Shown: positions 1-8,205 of the stretch, piece after piece
How the letters are laid out: each line of letters opens with the position of its first letter
How positions within the stretch are numbered: the first letter of the stretch is position 1
Source: DASYKS01 sp031404815
Lineage (GTDB): Bacteria > Acidobacteriota > Thermoanaerobaculia > Multivoradales > UBA5704
Direction of reading: 5' to 3'
Assembly: GCA_031404815.1 (NCBI GenBank)
Contig: JANNIH010000018.1
Location: 26,907 to 90,906, forward strand
Length of the DNA stretch: 64,000 nucleotides
Translations under genes and position numbers: made by a program
The notes under the pieces: generated by a model
Seen by the model: only the letters and a program-made list of their open reading frames with translations
What the model was told of the DNA's origin: nothing
The model's database searches: none

Positions 1-337
1 CCGTCCCCCGGTTGCGGATCTGCGGATGGGCGATCCAAGGCACCGCCTCGGCCAGGAGCGGGGCGACCTGTCGCACCAATGGCGACCGCTCCAGCTCGCG
101 CTGGCGGGTCATCGCGCCGATCGAGAGCCCGCCGTCCGCACCCCGGCGCACGTAGGAGAGGCCGTCGATCCGGTTGAGATCGATCAGCCGCGCCGGCTGC
201 GCCAAACGGAAATTGAGCACCGGGATCAGGCTCTGCCCCCCGGCAAGGACCTTTGCCTCGTCGCCGTAGCGCGCGAGCGACACGAGCGCCGCCGGTAGCG
301 TCTCCGGAGCCTCGTAGGCGAAGGGTGCGGGCTTCAT
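1..337 (-). CDS. FAD-binding subunit (CoxM/CutM-like) of a molybdenum hydroxylase, partial
   Basis: Read on the reverse strand from the ATG at 335-337, the protein begins MKPAPFAYEAPETLPAALV and carries LAGGQSLIPVLNFRLAQP and, near the window edge, HPQIRNRGT. These are the FAD-pyrophosphate (AGGQSL) and second FAD-contact motifs of the medium subunit of CO dehydrogenase/xanthine dehydrogenase-type enzymes. This subunit passes electrons between FAD and the Fe-S subunit. About 112 N-terminal residues are visible of a usual 270-290; the rest lies left of the window. The acyl-CoA synthetase gene ends 26 bp upstream on the same strand, so the two may be co-transcribed. The substrate of the complex cannot be told from this subunit. 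Confidence 0.88.
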   Translation of the reverse strand, partial: MKPAPFAYEAPETLPAALVSLARYGDEAKVLAGGQSLIPVLNFRLAQPARLIDLNRIDGLSYVRRGADGGLSIGAMTRQRELERSPLVRQVAPLLAEAVPWIAHPQIRNRGT

Positions 338-363
338 CGCCGGGGATTGTACTCCGGCCGAGA

Positions 364-1908
364 TCACTCCGGCAGCAGGTGCTTCTGAACCTTGCCGAGC
401 GCGTTTCTGGGGAGCGCTTCGAGCTGCCGAATCTCGCGCGGCACTTTGTACGCGGCGATGCGCTCTTTGGCGAAGGCGATCAGCGCTTCGCGGTCGATAG
501 GGGCGTCGATCGGCTCTGTGACCAGAAACGCGACCGGCACGGCGCCGAAATCGGGATGCGGCCGGCCGACCACTGCCGCCTCTCGAACGCCGGGGAAGCC
601 GAGCAGCACCTCCTCGATCTCACGCGGGTAGACGTTGAAGCCTCCGGCCAAGATCAGCTCGCTGCTCCGGCCGAGGAGCGAGATCGCGCCGGTTTCTGGA
701 TCGCGCCGCGCGAGGTCGCCGGTCTTGAACCAGCGGTTCCCTGGCTCGTCTGCCACGAAGCTCTCCGCGGTCTTTTCCGGCGCCCGCCAATAGCCGTCGA
801 AGACGTTGCCGCCGCGAACGATCAGCTCCCCTTCCTTTCCGTCCGCAACGTCGTGGAACGAGCCCTCGTCGAAGCGAACGAGACGGACCGAGATTCCGGG
901 GAGCGGAGTGCCGACCGTGCCGGCGCGGCGCTCGCCGATATACGGATTCGAGAGGATCATCCCCGCTTCGGTCATGCCGTAACGTTCGAGGATGGCGTGG
1001 CCGGAAATCTCGCGAAACGCCTCGAACGTCTCGGGGGCGAGCGGCGCGCTCCCCGAACAGAACAGGCGCATGCGGGCGAGCGGCGAGCGATCAAGCGCGC
1101 CATCGCGGAACGCTTCGACCAGTCGAACGTACATCGTAGGTACGCCGAAAAACAGAGTCGGCCGATGCGTGGGGTCCGCCGTCGTAAGGTCGGCTGCGAT
1201 CGATGACGCCTCGAACTTCCGCCGCAGCTCGACGGTCGCCCCGGCGGCGAGCGCGCAATGAAGGCCGACCACCAGACCGTGGGTGTGGAAGAGCGGCAAC
1301 GCAAGCAGGAGCACGTCGCGGCTCTCCCAGGCCCAGGCGGCGAGCAAACCGGTGATCGTCGCGAGCAGGTTGTCGTGGCGAATCTCGGCCCCTTTGCTCC
1401 GCCCCGTGGTGCCCGAGGTATAGAGCAGAAACGCCAGTTCGGAGCCGTCGATCGGCGGGGCCAAGAGCGGCGCCGGGCCGTCTGACGGCCACCCCCCAAT
1501 CTCCTCCGCGGTGATCGTCGCCTCGATACTTCCGCGCGCCGCGGCGTCCACTTCCGCGACGATCGGCAGCAGCTCCCGCTCGGTCAACAAGAGCCGCGGT
1601 TCCGCGTCGGTCAAAATGTGGGCCAGCTCGACCTTTCGATACGCGAGGTTGATCGGCACCACGATTCCTCCGAGCCGGATCGCCGCGAGATAGGCGATCA
1701 CGAACTCCGGCCGGTTGCCGAGGAAGAACGCGATCCGGTCGCCCCGCACCAACCCCCGCGCCGCAAACCCCGCCGCCGCCCGCTCTGCCGCAAGGTACAG
1801 CTCCGCGTACGAGAGCGAGACCAAGGCACCATCCGCCCCACGAAAACGAAGCGCCGCCTTGGCGGGAGTGTCAGTGAGCGGGATGGCGAAGAGGTCGAGG
1901 AGATTCAT
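364..1908 (-). CDS. AMP-forming acyl-CoA synthetase, malonyl-CoA synthetase (MatB/ACSF3)-like
   Basis: A 514-residue ANL-superfamily enzyme that activates a carboxylic acid as acyl-AMP and transfers it to CoA. The P-loop LLYTSGTTGRSKG is at about residues 161-173. The adenylate motif ERYGMTEAGM is followed by SNPYIGERRAGTVGTPLPG, a context typical of malonyl-/methylmalonyl-CoA synthetases. The C-terminal catalytic lysine lies in LPRNALGKVQK. The start ATG is 3 bp beyond the stop of the DUF5615 gene, so translation is probably coupled to the toxin-antitoxin genes upstream. The malonate assignment is from motif resemblance; a short- or medium-chain acyl substrate is possible. Confidence 0.85.
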   Translation of the reverse strand: MNLLDLFAIPLTDTPAKAALRFRGADGALVSLSYAELYLAAERAAAGFAARGLVRGDRIAFFLGNRPEFVIAYLAAIRLGGIVVPINLAYRKVELAHILTDAEPRLLLTERELLPIVAEVDAAARGSIEATITAEEIGGWPSDGPAPLLAPPIDGSELAFLLYTSGTTGRSKGAEIRHDNLLATITGLLAAWAWESRDVLLLALPLFHTHGLVVGLHCALAAGATVELRRKFEASSIAADLTTADPTHRPTLFFGVPTMYVRLVEAFRDGALDRSPLARMRLFCSGSAPLAPETFEAFREISGHAILERYGMTEAGMILSNPYIGERRAGTVGTPLPGISVRLVRFDEGSFHDVADGKEGELIVRGGNVFDGYWRAPEKTAESFVADEPGNRWFKTGDLARRDPETGAISLLGRSSELILAGGFNVYPREIEEVLLGFPGVREAAVVGRPHPDFGAVPVAFLVTEPIDAPIDREALIAFAKERIAAYKVPREIRQLEALPRNALGKVQKHLLPE

Positions 1909-1911
1909 GAA

Positions 1912-2247
1912 CTACGCCTGAAGAACGAGCAATCCTTCTTCTTCGTCGGCAAGGAATCGGGACAAGCGTTCCTGATTCCTTAGCAATAGACCTGCGACTA
2001 CATCGGTGCCGGCATTGCCCACCGAAAGCCAGACTACCTTGGGTGGCGTACCGTAGAGGAAAGCCCTTTGTCGAAAGTCATTGTCCTTCGAGACGATCGC
2101 ATACCCGCCATCGCGAGCCAGGTTCCATAGTGCTGCATCGGTAGCTCCGCGAAGGCCCAGCGGATCGACGTGAGCCGAGCAAGGGAAAGCTATGGAGATA
2201 ACCCGCACCAACTTCGGGCTGAGGTTCTCGTCGAGGAGGAGCTTCAC
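1912..2247 (-). CDS. DUF5615 PIN-like toxin
   Basis: A 111-residue protein starting MKLLLDENLSPKLV, with GATDAALWNLARDGGYAIVSKDNDF in the middle. The acidic residues DEN, GATD and KDNDF are the DUF5615 (Mut7-C/PIN-like) signature, a presumed metal-dependent RNase fold. It overlaps the DUF433 gene by 4 bp, the usual arrangement of this toxin-antitoxin family. Length is normal for the family. No experiment supports toxicity here; the call rests on family and gene pairing. Confidence 0.85.
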   Translation of the reverse strand: MKLLLDENLSPKLVRVISIAFPCSAHVDPLGLRGATDAALWNLARDGGYAIVSKDNDFRQRAFLYGTPPKVVWLSVGNAGTDVVAGLLLRNQERLSRFLADEEEGLLVLQA

Positions 2248-2480
2248 GCCGCGTGCGAAACCGCGAGGCGCCGTTCACGAGCGGCGGCGAACGCCAGAAC
2301 CGCGCGGATGTCATCAGAGGTCAAGCTGGGAAAATCCGCCAGTATCTGTGCCTCGGACATGCCTCCCGCCAGGTACTCCAAGATGTCGTAGACGGTGATC
2401 CGGGTGCCACGGACGCAGGGCTTGCCACTCCGGACCTGCGGGTCGATGACGATGCGTTCGGTGTTTCCCATGACGACCAT
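2244..2480 (-). CDS. DUF433 antitoxin
   Basis: A 78-residue DUF433 protein. It contains IVIDPQVRSGKPCVRGTRI and later GGMSEAQILADFPSLTSDDI, the winged-helix-like DNA-binding fold of this family. It is the partner of the overlapping DUF5615 toxin gene and is expected to bind both the toxin and its own promoter. Two ATGs lie nine bases apart (2480 and 2471); a GGAGG at about 10 bases before the first favours 2480, though the family usually starts close to the second. Confidence 0.85.
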   Translation of the reverse strand: MVVMGNTERIVIDPQVRSGKPCVRGTRITVYDILEYLAGGMSEAQILADFPSLTSDDIRAVLAFAAARERRLAVSHAA

Positions 2481-2524
2481 ACTACCGGTCCTCCGGGGTC
2501 GTCCTCAACCTCACGCGGCCCCCC

Positions 2525-3169
2525 CTACCCCTCGACCGCCCGGCAACATTCCGGCAGCTCGGCGCGCAGAAGGGCCAGCGCGTGGGAGGCCTTGTGAAGG
2601 AACTCGGGCGAGCTGTCGATGACGAAACGGCGCGGGTGGGCCGCCCAGACCTCAAGGATTCGATCGTCGATGTCGTGCGCCTCGCGGGCGGATTCGATTC
2701 GGAGCTCGTTCGATTGGTTGTAGCCCTGGATCGGCGTCGGGGTGCGCAGATGGATCACCGCGGCATAGCGGGACAGCTGCGCTTCGAGCGTCGTGCCCAG
2801 CTCGACAAAGTAGCTTTCGGAGGAATCGGGCCAGTAGGCGAGGCCGTCGATCGTTCCCCGGTCGCAGAGCGCGAGCGACGAACGCCCGTCCTCTGCGGCG
2901 AGCCGTTCCAGCTCCGTCTGGACGTGGAAGATCGCGCGTTGCGCGGCGCGCAGGCCGGCATTCGAAAGGATGCGCGGAAAACCGCCGCCGAACAGCAGGC
3001 TCGCCGACTCTGGCAGAAAGACCGAGTGGAGACAGAGGCTACGCCGCGCCATCTCAAGCACCGCGGTCTTGCCTGCGCCGGGGCCCCCGGTCAGCACCAC
3101 CCGGCGGAGCGGATGGCTCGCCGAAGTGCAGCCGCACCGCTTCGAACCGAAGGCAAAGTCGCTGTTCAC
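2525..3169 (-). CDS. AAA/NadR-like P-loop ATPase of unknown substrate
   Basis: A 214-residue protein with a Walker A motif VVLTGGPGAGKTAVLE near residue 24 and a Walker B-like ALCDRGTIDGLAYW in the middle. The fold matches the AAA_28 family (NadR kinase-like, TTD14-like) of small nucleotide-dependent kinases or phosphatases. A long stretch, ESAREAHDIDDRILEVW, is typical of the lid region. It lies just after the methyltransferase gene with 16 bp between. Function is not assigned beyond ATP/GTP binding. The cysteine-rich N-terminus before the P-loop is unusual, and a later start is possible. Confidence 0.7.
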   Translation of the reverse strand: MNSDFAFGSKRCGCTSASHPLRRVVLTGGPGAGKTAVLEMARRSLCLHSVFLPESASLLFGGGFPRILSNAGLRAAQRAIFHVQTELERLAAEDGRSSLALCDRGTIDGLAYWPDSSESYFVELGTTLEAQLSRYAAVIHLRTPTPIQGYNQSNELRIESAREAHDIDDRILEVWAAHPRRFVIDSSPEFLHKASHALALLRAELPECCRAVEG

Positions 3170-3185
3170 GGGGCTTTCAGGCGGC

Positions 3186-4463
3186 CTACGAGCGGCCGGG
3201 CTTGATGCCGATCAGGCCGAAATCCTGGGTGCCGAACAGCAGCTCGTCGACCGAATCGCGCAGGCGGTTCACCCGGTCGGCGAGCAGATGCTGCGACTCG
3301 GGGATCTCTTTGAGGTCGATCTCCGGCAGGCGTTCGCCCGCCGGGAACGGGCGCAGGTCGAGGCGCTCGACCGGGTCGAAGCCGGCCAGCTCGTAGTGTA
3401 GCTTGAGGCTTTCGGGATGGACCGGCCGGCGGTGGGTCGGATCGAGCCAGAAGTTGCGCGCGGCGACCACCAGCGAGAGCGGGTTCGGCGTCTCCAGGAT
3501 CAACGCGCCGCCGGGGCCGAGCGCCCGGTAGGCGAGGCGCACCAGCCGGTCGAGCGATTCGGGCGGCAGGTGCTCGATGACATGGAACGAAACGATCGCA
3601 CCCAAGAGACCCTCGGGCAGCCCCGCGAGGTGGCCGAACAGGTCGCCTTCGACCGCTTCGAGCCCGCGCTCGCGGCAGAGATCGACCATGCGGGCGGAGG
3701 AATCGACGCCGCTTCCGGTGATCCCCTTCGCGCGCAAGAGCGCGAGAGATTCGCCCCGGCCGCATCCTAAGTCGAGCACCGGCGAGCGCTCGGCCAACCA
3801 GGGGAGGTAGATCGAGATGCGCTCGCCGATCTCTTCTTCAGTGCCCCGATAGCGCCGCTCCAGCTCGAGATAGGCGTGCTCGTCGCGGACGCGGACGAGA
3901 TCGTTGGCAGAGGTCTTTGCCGCAGAATCCGTAGCGGCCGGCACGCCCGATGGAAGAGCCCCCTCCGAGGTTTCAACCACGGCGAGCGCCGCACCCAGCG
4001 AGGCGAGCAGGTCGCGCGAGTCGCGCCGCACCCGGTCGAGCTTCTGGTCGACACGCGAAAACAGCGCGTCATTGTGTTGCATCAGCTCGCGGATGCCTTT
4101 GGCGTCCAGCTCTTCGAGGTAGGCCAGGCGGTCGTGATGGCGCATCCGCTCGGCGTCTTGCCGTTCGAGGTGCTCGAGCAGAATCAGGTTGAAGATGCGC
4201 TGGCGTTCCCACAGATCGTTCTGCGGCACCGCGACCAGCGGCCGCAGCAGCCGTTTCCAGAGCACCAACAAACGCCCCAGAAAACCGCGATGGCTGCGGA
4301 TCGGGAACCGGACATCCCCTTTCCACAGCCAGTGCCAATCGGACAGCTTACGGGTCGGCTCGACCAGAAAGTCGGTGAGCTTCGGTTTCGGTAGCGCTCT
4401 TAAAGTACGGTCGGGCGATTCGATCCGGTCGGTTGGGCTTTCGCCCTGGCCGCGATCTGCCAT
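3186..4463 (-). CDS. Class I SAM-dependent methyltransferase with coiled N-terminus
   Basis: A 425-residue protein. The N-terminal half is polar and rich in Arg/Glu, probably helical, with no clear domain. The C-terminal half is a class I methyltransferase: motif I VLDLGCGRGESLALL, an acidic GSGVDSSARMV, and SFHVIEHLPPESLDRL. GGALILETPNPLSL and DPTHRRPVHPESL follow, a pattern seen in methyltransferases of O-antigen and glycan chain-capping loci. It lies 25 bp downstream of rplI on the same strand but is unlikely to be ribosomal. The acceptor is unknown. Confidence 0.8.
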   Translation of the reverse strand: MADRGQGESPTDRIESPDRTLRALPKPKLTDFLVEPTRKLSDWHWLWKGDVRFPIRSHRGFLGRLLVLWKRLLRPLVAVPQNDLWERQRIFNLILLEHLERQDAERMRHHDRLAYLEELDAKGIRELMQHNDALFSRVDQKLDRVRRDSRDLLASLGAALAVVETSEGALPSGVPAATDSAAKTSANDLVRVRDEHAYLELERRYRGTEEEIGERISIYLPWLAERSPVLDLGCGRGESLALLRAKGITGSGVDSSARMVDLCRERGLEAVEGDLFGHLAGLPEGLLGAIVSFHVIEHLPPESLDRLVRLAYRALGPGGALILETPNPLSLVVAARNFWLDPTHRRPVHPESLKLHYELAGFDPVERLDLRPFPAGERLPEIDLKEIPESQHLLADRVNRLRDSVDELLFGTQDFGLIGIKPGRS

Positions 4464-4488
4464 CTCGAATCGCCCGAGAACTTGGGGG

Positions 4489-4935
4489 TTACCGTTCCGG
4501 AATGACCGAGACGATCAGTTCGGCCACGACTTCCGGATGCAGATCGACCTTCACCGTGTAGTCGCCGAGCTTCTTGATGCCGCCGCCGAGATCGATCCGA
4601 CGTTTATCGACCGTGATCCCCTTGGCGGCGAGCATCTCGGCGACATCCGCCGAAGTAACCGAGCCATAGAGGACCTCGTTTTCGCCCACGCGCTTGGCGA
4701 CCTCGATTTTGATCCCACCCATCTGCCCGGCGATCGCCGCCGCCGCATCCCGCTCGCGCGAGTGACGATCGTCGATCTTCTTTTTTTGGTGGGAGAAGTA
4801 CGCCTTGTTGGCGTTCGTCGCCTCGAGAACCATCCCCTGCGGGATCAGAAAATTGCGCGCATAGCCTGGCTTGACGTCCACTTCATGGCCGCGCTTGCCG
4901 AGGTTCCGCTGATCGGAGAGCAAGATCACACGCAT
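4489..4935 (-). CDS. rplI: 50S ribosomal protein L9
   Basis: 148 residues, normal length for bL9. It starts MRVILLSDQRNLGKRGHEV and has the conserved PGYARNFLIPQGMVLEAT of the rRNA-binding N-domain, then a helix and a C-domain ending VVAELIVSVIPER. It is third in the rpsF-rpsR-rplI operon, 12 bp after rpsR, the usual bacterial order. Confidence 0.97.
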   Translation of the reverse strand: MRVILLSDQRNLGKRGHEVDVKPGYARNFLIPQGMVLEATNANKAYFSHQKKKIDDRHSRERDAAAAIAGQMGGIKIEVAKRVGENEVLYGSVTSADVAEMLAAKGITVDKRRIDLGGGIKKLGDYTVKVDLHPEVVAELIVSVIPER

Positions 4936-4947
4936 CTCGGTTGTCCT

Positions 4948-5181
4948 TTAATCGGTGGTGAAAGGCAGCAGGGCGAGGTGGCGCGCCCGCTTGATCGCCG
5001 TCTGAAGGAGCCGCTGGTGCCGGGCACAGGTGCCCGAAATGCGGCGCGGAAGGATCTTCGAGCGTTCCGGCACGAATCCCTGGAGGAGCTTCATGTCCTT
5101 GTAGTCCGCGTGCTCGATGTGGTCGACGCAGAACTTGCAGACCTTGCGGCGGCGGAAGAAAACCTTCTTTGGACGAGCCAT
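4948..5181 (-). CDS. rpsR: 30S ribosomal protein S18
   Basis: 77 residues. It contains KVCKFCVDHIEHADYKD and the conserved ILPRRISGTCARHQRLLQ, followed by the basic helix IKRARHLALLPF. This is bS18 of the small-subunit platform, which binds next to S6. It is preceded by rpsF with a 3-bp gap. The CxxC plus C near the N-terminus suggests the zinc-binding (C+) form. Confidence 0.97.
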   Translation of the reverse strand: MARPKKVFFRRRKVCKFCVDHIEHADYKDMKLLQGFVPERSKILPRRISGTCARHQRLLQTAIKRARHLALLPFTTD

Positions 5182-5184
5182 GGA

Positions 5185-5664
5185 TCAGTCCTCCCTACCG
5201 GACATATAACCGCCACGATCACCGCGGCCACCCCGATCTCCGCGGTCGCCACGATCCCCGCGATCCCCACGATCACCGCGGTCGTCGCGATCACCCCGGT
5301 CGCCACGATCCCCACCTTCGGTCTCGGGGCTGGGGTTCCGGCGCGGTGTCACCCGCGCGGCGCGCTTCAGGTCTTCGTCGGTGCGCACGGTGAGGAAACG
5401 GAGGACCTTGTCGTTCTGGAGCAGACGGCGCTCCACGTCGGCGAGGCCCTGGGCGCCGCCTTCGCTCGAGAAATAGAGCAAGACGTACTTGCCTTCGGTC
5501 AGCTTCTTGATCGGGTACGCCAACTTGCGGCGGCCCCAGCTCTCTTCCTTGGTGATCTCGACACCTTTGGAGGTGAGCAGTTGTTTGTAATCTTCGGTCA
5601 TCGCGACGACGTCTTCGTCTGATAGACGAGGGTCGGCGACGAAGCAGAGCTCGTAGGTACGCAT
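5185..5664 (-). CDS. rpsF: 30S ribosomal protein S6 with an Arg-Gly-Asp repeat tail
   Basis: 159 residues, longer than the usual 95-135. The first ~100 residues are typical bS6: MRTYELCFVADPRLSDED, SWGRRKLAYPIKKLTEG, then VLRFLTVRTDEDL. The last ~45 residues are a low-complexity run of R-G-D triplets ending YMSGRED, encoded by a 9-bp tandem repeat. Acidic or repetitive tails on S6 are known (E. coli S6 is C-terminally glutamylated), but an R-G-D run is odd. It is first in the rpsF-rpsR-rplI operon; the 166 bp upstream should contain its promoter. Confidence 0.96.
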   Translation of the reverse strand: MRTYELCFVADPRLSDEDVVAMTEDYKQLLTSKGVEITKEESWGRRKLAYPIKKLTEGKYVLLYFSSEGGAQGLADVERRLLQNDKVLRFLTVRTDEDLKRAARVTPRRNPSPETEGGDRGDRGDRDDRGDRGDRGDRGDRGDRGGRGDRGGYMSGRED

Positions 5665-5830
5665 GAGGGGAAACGGACCTCCCTATGGCCTTGAATCGGT
5701 CCCGCGGCTTGAAGCGCGGAACAGAGAGGGTGGAAAAGACCGGAACAGTTCCGGCCGCGAGCCAACAATTCTACCTGCTCTCGGCAGAAAGGCGCAAGTC
5801 GCTCAGAGCGGAACCGAATTTGGGAGCGCT

Positions 5831-6490
5831 TTACTTACCCTCCGGGTGGTTGCCGACCATCCCTTTGCGCAAGGCGAAGCCAACCACCTGGGCCCGGTTG
5901 TGCACATGCAGCTTGTCCAGGATGTTGCGGACATGAAACTTGACCGTGTTCTCGCTCACCCCGAGCTGCTTGGCGAGCTTCCGGTTCGAGGTGACGCCTG
6001 CGACCATCAGCTCGAGCACCTCGCGCTCGCGCTCGGTGAGCGCGTCGGGGTCCTCGGCCTCTTTGTGAGTCGAGGTCGGGCGAGCCAGCTCGGCGAGCAC
6101 CTTGCGGGCGAGCGCGGGGGTGAGCGCCGGCTCGCCGCGCTCCAACCCTTCGAGCAGGGTAAAGAAGCTCGCCGCTTCGAGGTCTTTGAGCAGGTACCCT
6201 TGAGCGCCCGACTTGATCGCCTCGAACAGCTTCGCGTCATCGTCCGAAGCGGTCAGCACAGCCACTTTCACCTCCGGCATCTCGGTACAGATGACCCGGG
6301 TTGCTGCGAGCCCGTCCATCTCCGGCATCGCCAGGTCCATCAGCACGACCGAAGGATGGAGCGAGCGCGTCAGCTCGATCGCCTCGCGGCCGTTCTTCGC
6401 CTCACCGATCACCTCGTAGCCGCGCGCTTCGAGCAGGCTCTTCAAGGCGCCGCGGAACAAGGCGTGGTCGTCGGCGATCAGGATTTTCAA
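5831..6490 (-). CDS. NarL/FixJ-family response regulator
   Basis: 219 residues. The receiver domain (about 1-120) has IADDHALFRGAL (acidic pocket), VVLMDLAMPEMDG (phosphoacceptor Asp) and the conserved Lys in YLLKDLEA. The C-terminal LuxR-type HTH (about 150-215) has LTEREREVLELMVAG and VSENTVKFHVRNILDKL. It is a DNA-binding transcription factor controlled by the overlapping histidine kinase gene (4-bp overlap). Targets are not visible. Confidence 0.93.
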   Translation of the reverse strand: MKILIADDHALFRGALKSLLEARGYEVIGEAKNGREAIELTRSLHPSVVLMDLAMPEMDGLAATRVICTEMPEVKVAVLTASDDDAKLFEAIKSGAQGYLLKDLEAASFFTLLEGLERGEPALTPALARKVLAELARPTSTHKEAEDPDALTEREREVLELMVAGVTSNRKLAKQLGVSENTVKFHVRNILDKLHVHNRAQVVGFALRKGMVGNHPEGK

Positions 6491-7884
6491 GGGGTCTCTC
6501 CTTCCGGGCGCGAGCCGGGAACCACCGGCAACTCGGCGACCACGCGCGCGCCCTGTCCCAAGGTTGTTTCTACCCTCAGCATACCGCCGACCGACTCCGC
6601 GCGCTCTTTCATCGTCGAAAGACCGAATCGAGGAAACGCGCTCCTCCCGAGCGCCGCCGGGTCGAAACCGACGCCATCGTCCTCAATGGTAAGCTCAACC
6701 GCGCTGTCGATCCGCACCAACGAGATGTTCACCCGGTGGGCGCGGGCGTGCTTCCGCACGTTCGCGAGCGCCTCCTGCACAATGCGCACGACCTGCAGCT
6801 CGACCGGCGGCGAAAGTGAAATCTCGGCATCGATCTCGACCACCGCTTCAATCTGGTTCTGCTCCCGCCAGCGTTCGATGTAGGCGCCCAGAGTCTCGAC
6901 CAGGGTACCGTGCTCACCCAGACCCACGCGCAGGCCGAGGATCCCTTCGCGCACATCGGCGTAAACCTCGCGGGCGGCGATCGACAGCTGGCTGATCTGC
7001 GCCGAGGCTTCCGCGCTCCTACCCTGCTCGAGGTGCTCTTTGGCGGCGAGCGCCTTGGTGTTCACGTAAGCGAGGATCTGCGCCATCCCGTCGTGCATCT
7101 CATGCGCGATGTGCAGGCGCTCCTCGGAGACCGCGAGCGAACGGAGCCGCTCGTGGAGATGGGAAATCTCGATCGCCACCGCTGCGGCCCCGGCGAAGCG
7201 AACTAGAGTTTCCTCGTCCTCGGCGCTGAAACCGTCGGGCGACCGGCTCTCGGCCAAATAGAGATTGCCGCGGAACGGTCCACGGCAGGTGATCGGAACA
7301 GCGAGTAGCGAGTTCATCGCCGGATGGTTCGGCGGGAAACCGACCGAACGCGGATGCGCGCCCAGATTCTTCAGGCGAATCCGCTGTCCTTCGAGCAGCG
7401 GCACACCTAACACCCCTCGCCCGCCGGGCGGTGGGCCGATCTTTTCCCGCTGCTCTGCCGAAATTCCCGATGTGACGAAGGCGAGGATGCGTTGGCCGGC
7501 ATCGAGCACCGAGATCGCACCGTAGCGGGCCCCGATCAGTTGGCACGCCTGTTCGACCACCCTTTGAAGAACCGCGTCGAGCGCGAGCTCGCCGTGGACA
7601 TCAAGGGAAGCCGTGCGCAGCGCCTCCAGCTCGCGATTCTGCCGTTCGACCCGGGCGTAGAGCTGCGCGAGTTGCTCGAAAACGAACCCAAACACGACCA
7701 TCATGCCGAGCGCCACCGCGAGGTCCATGACCAGATGGCCGGCCACCGAGACGAAATACGGTTCGAGGGTACTGCGCACCACCTCGACCCCGATCAGGTA
7801 GAGAAAAAGCCCGACGAGGGCGAGCCAGCGGAGCCGCGGGAGCGTCACGTTCTGTGCATCCTGATGTCCGTACCCGGAAGGCAC
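6487..7884 (-). CDS. Membrane sensor histidine kinase with GAF domain (NarX/DegS type)
   Basis: 465 residues. Two hydrophobic segments at about 17-37 and 50-72 anchor the N-terminus. A GAF domain spans about 95-245. The HisKA_3 phosphoacceptor helix contains AHEMHDGMAQ, and the HATPase_c domain has ALANVRKHARAH (N box), EDDGVGFDPAA and FGLSTMKERAESVGG. It is upstream of, and overlaps by 4 bp, the NarL-type regulator it presumably phosphorylates. The GAF domain is the likely sensory input; the ligand is unknown. Confidence 0.92.
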   Translation of the reverse strand: MPSGYGHQDAQNVTLPRLRWLALVGLFLYLIGVEVVRSTLEPYFVSVAGHLVMDLAVALGMMVVFGFVFEQLAQLYARVERQNRELEALRTASLDVHGELALDAVLQRVVEQACQLIGARYGAISVLDAGQRILAFVTSGISAEQREKIGPPPGGRGVLGVPLLEGQRIRLKNLGAHPRSVGFPPNHPAMNSLLAVPITCRGPFRGNLYLAESRSPDGFSAEDEETLVRFAGAAAVAIEISHLHERLRSLAVSEERLHIAHEMHDGMAQILAYVNTKALAAKEHLEQGRSAEASAQISQLSIAAREVYADVREGILGLRVGLGEHGTLVETLGAYIERWREQNQIEAVVEIDAEISLSPPVELQVVRIVQEALANVRKHARAHRVNISLVRIDSAVELTIEDDGVGFDPAALGRSAFPRFGLSTMKERAESVGGMLRVETTLGQGARVVAELPVVPGSRPEGETP

Positions 7885-7897
7885 GACCCTGGGAAGC

Positions 7898-8113
7898 TTA
7901 CTCGCTCTGAGCCGTGGAATTGGTGCGCCACCCCAGAAAAGCGTAGATCGGGTCCCAACCGAAAAGGCCGGTCAGCAGTGGCAGCCAACCAAAGATGCGC
8001 AAAGCCGCCCCGCTCAACCCTTCGAGGCCGCCGAAAAACCCGACCACCAGCAGCGACGCGCCGACGGCGACTCGCAGCCATCGGTCCCAAGGCGCCTGAT
8101 TCGGATTGGGCAT
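7898..8113 (-). CDS. DUF2892 (YgaP-like) small membrane protein
   Basis: 71 residues from the ATG at 8111-8113, starting MPNPNQAPWDRWLRVAVGA. Two hydrophobic segments are joined by a short loop, with GWLPLLTGLFGWDPIYAFLG in the second, the hallmark of the DUF2892 inner-membrane family. An upstream extension of the frame to 8254 is low complexity and not family-like, so the shorter start is chosen. The gene is 13 bp before the histidine kinase gene on the same strand. Function unknown. Confidence 0.8.
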   Translation of the reverse strand: MPNPNQAPWDRWLRVAVGASLLVVGFFGGLEGLSGAALRIFGWLPLLTGLFGWDPIYAFLGWRTNSTAQSE

Positions 8114-8205
8114 CGTGCGCCCGAGTGTCGGCCGAACGCTACCGAAAAGGGTACCCCCTGCGGGGTAGTGGCGCTTCCTACCCGACGGAGTGGGGAGGCG
8201 CCACT

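Noticed and set aside
7405..7412. ACCTAAC box resembling an attC R box
   Set aside because: Inside the histidine kinase coding sequence with no partner GTTRRRY at attC distance.
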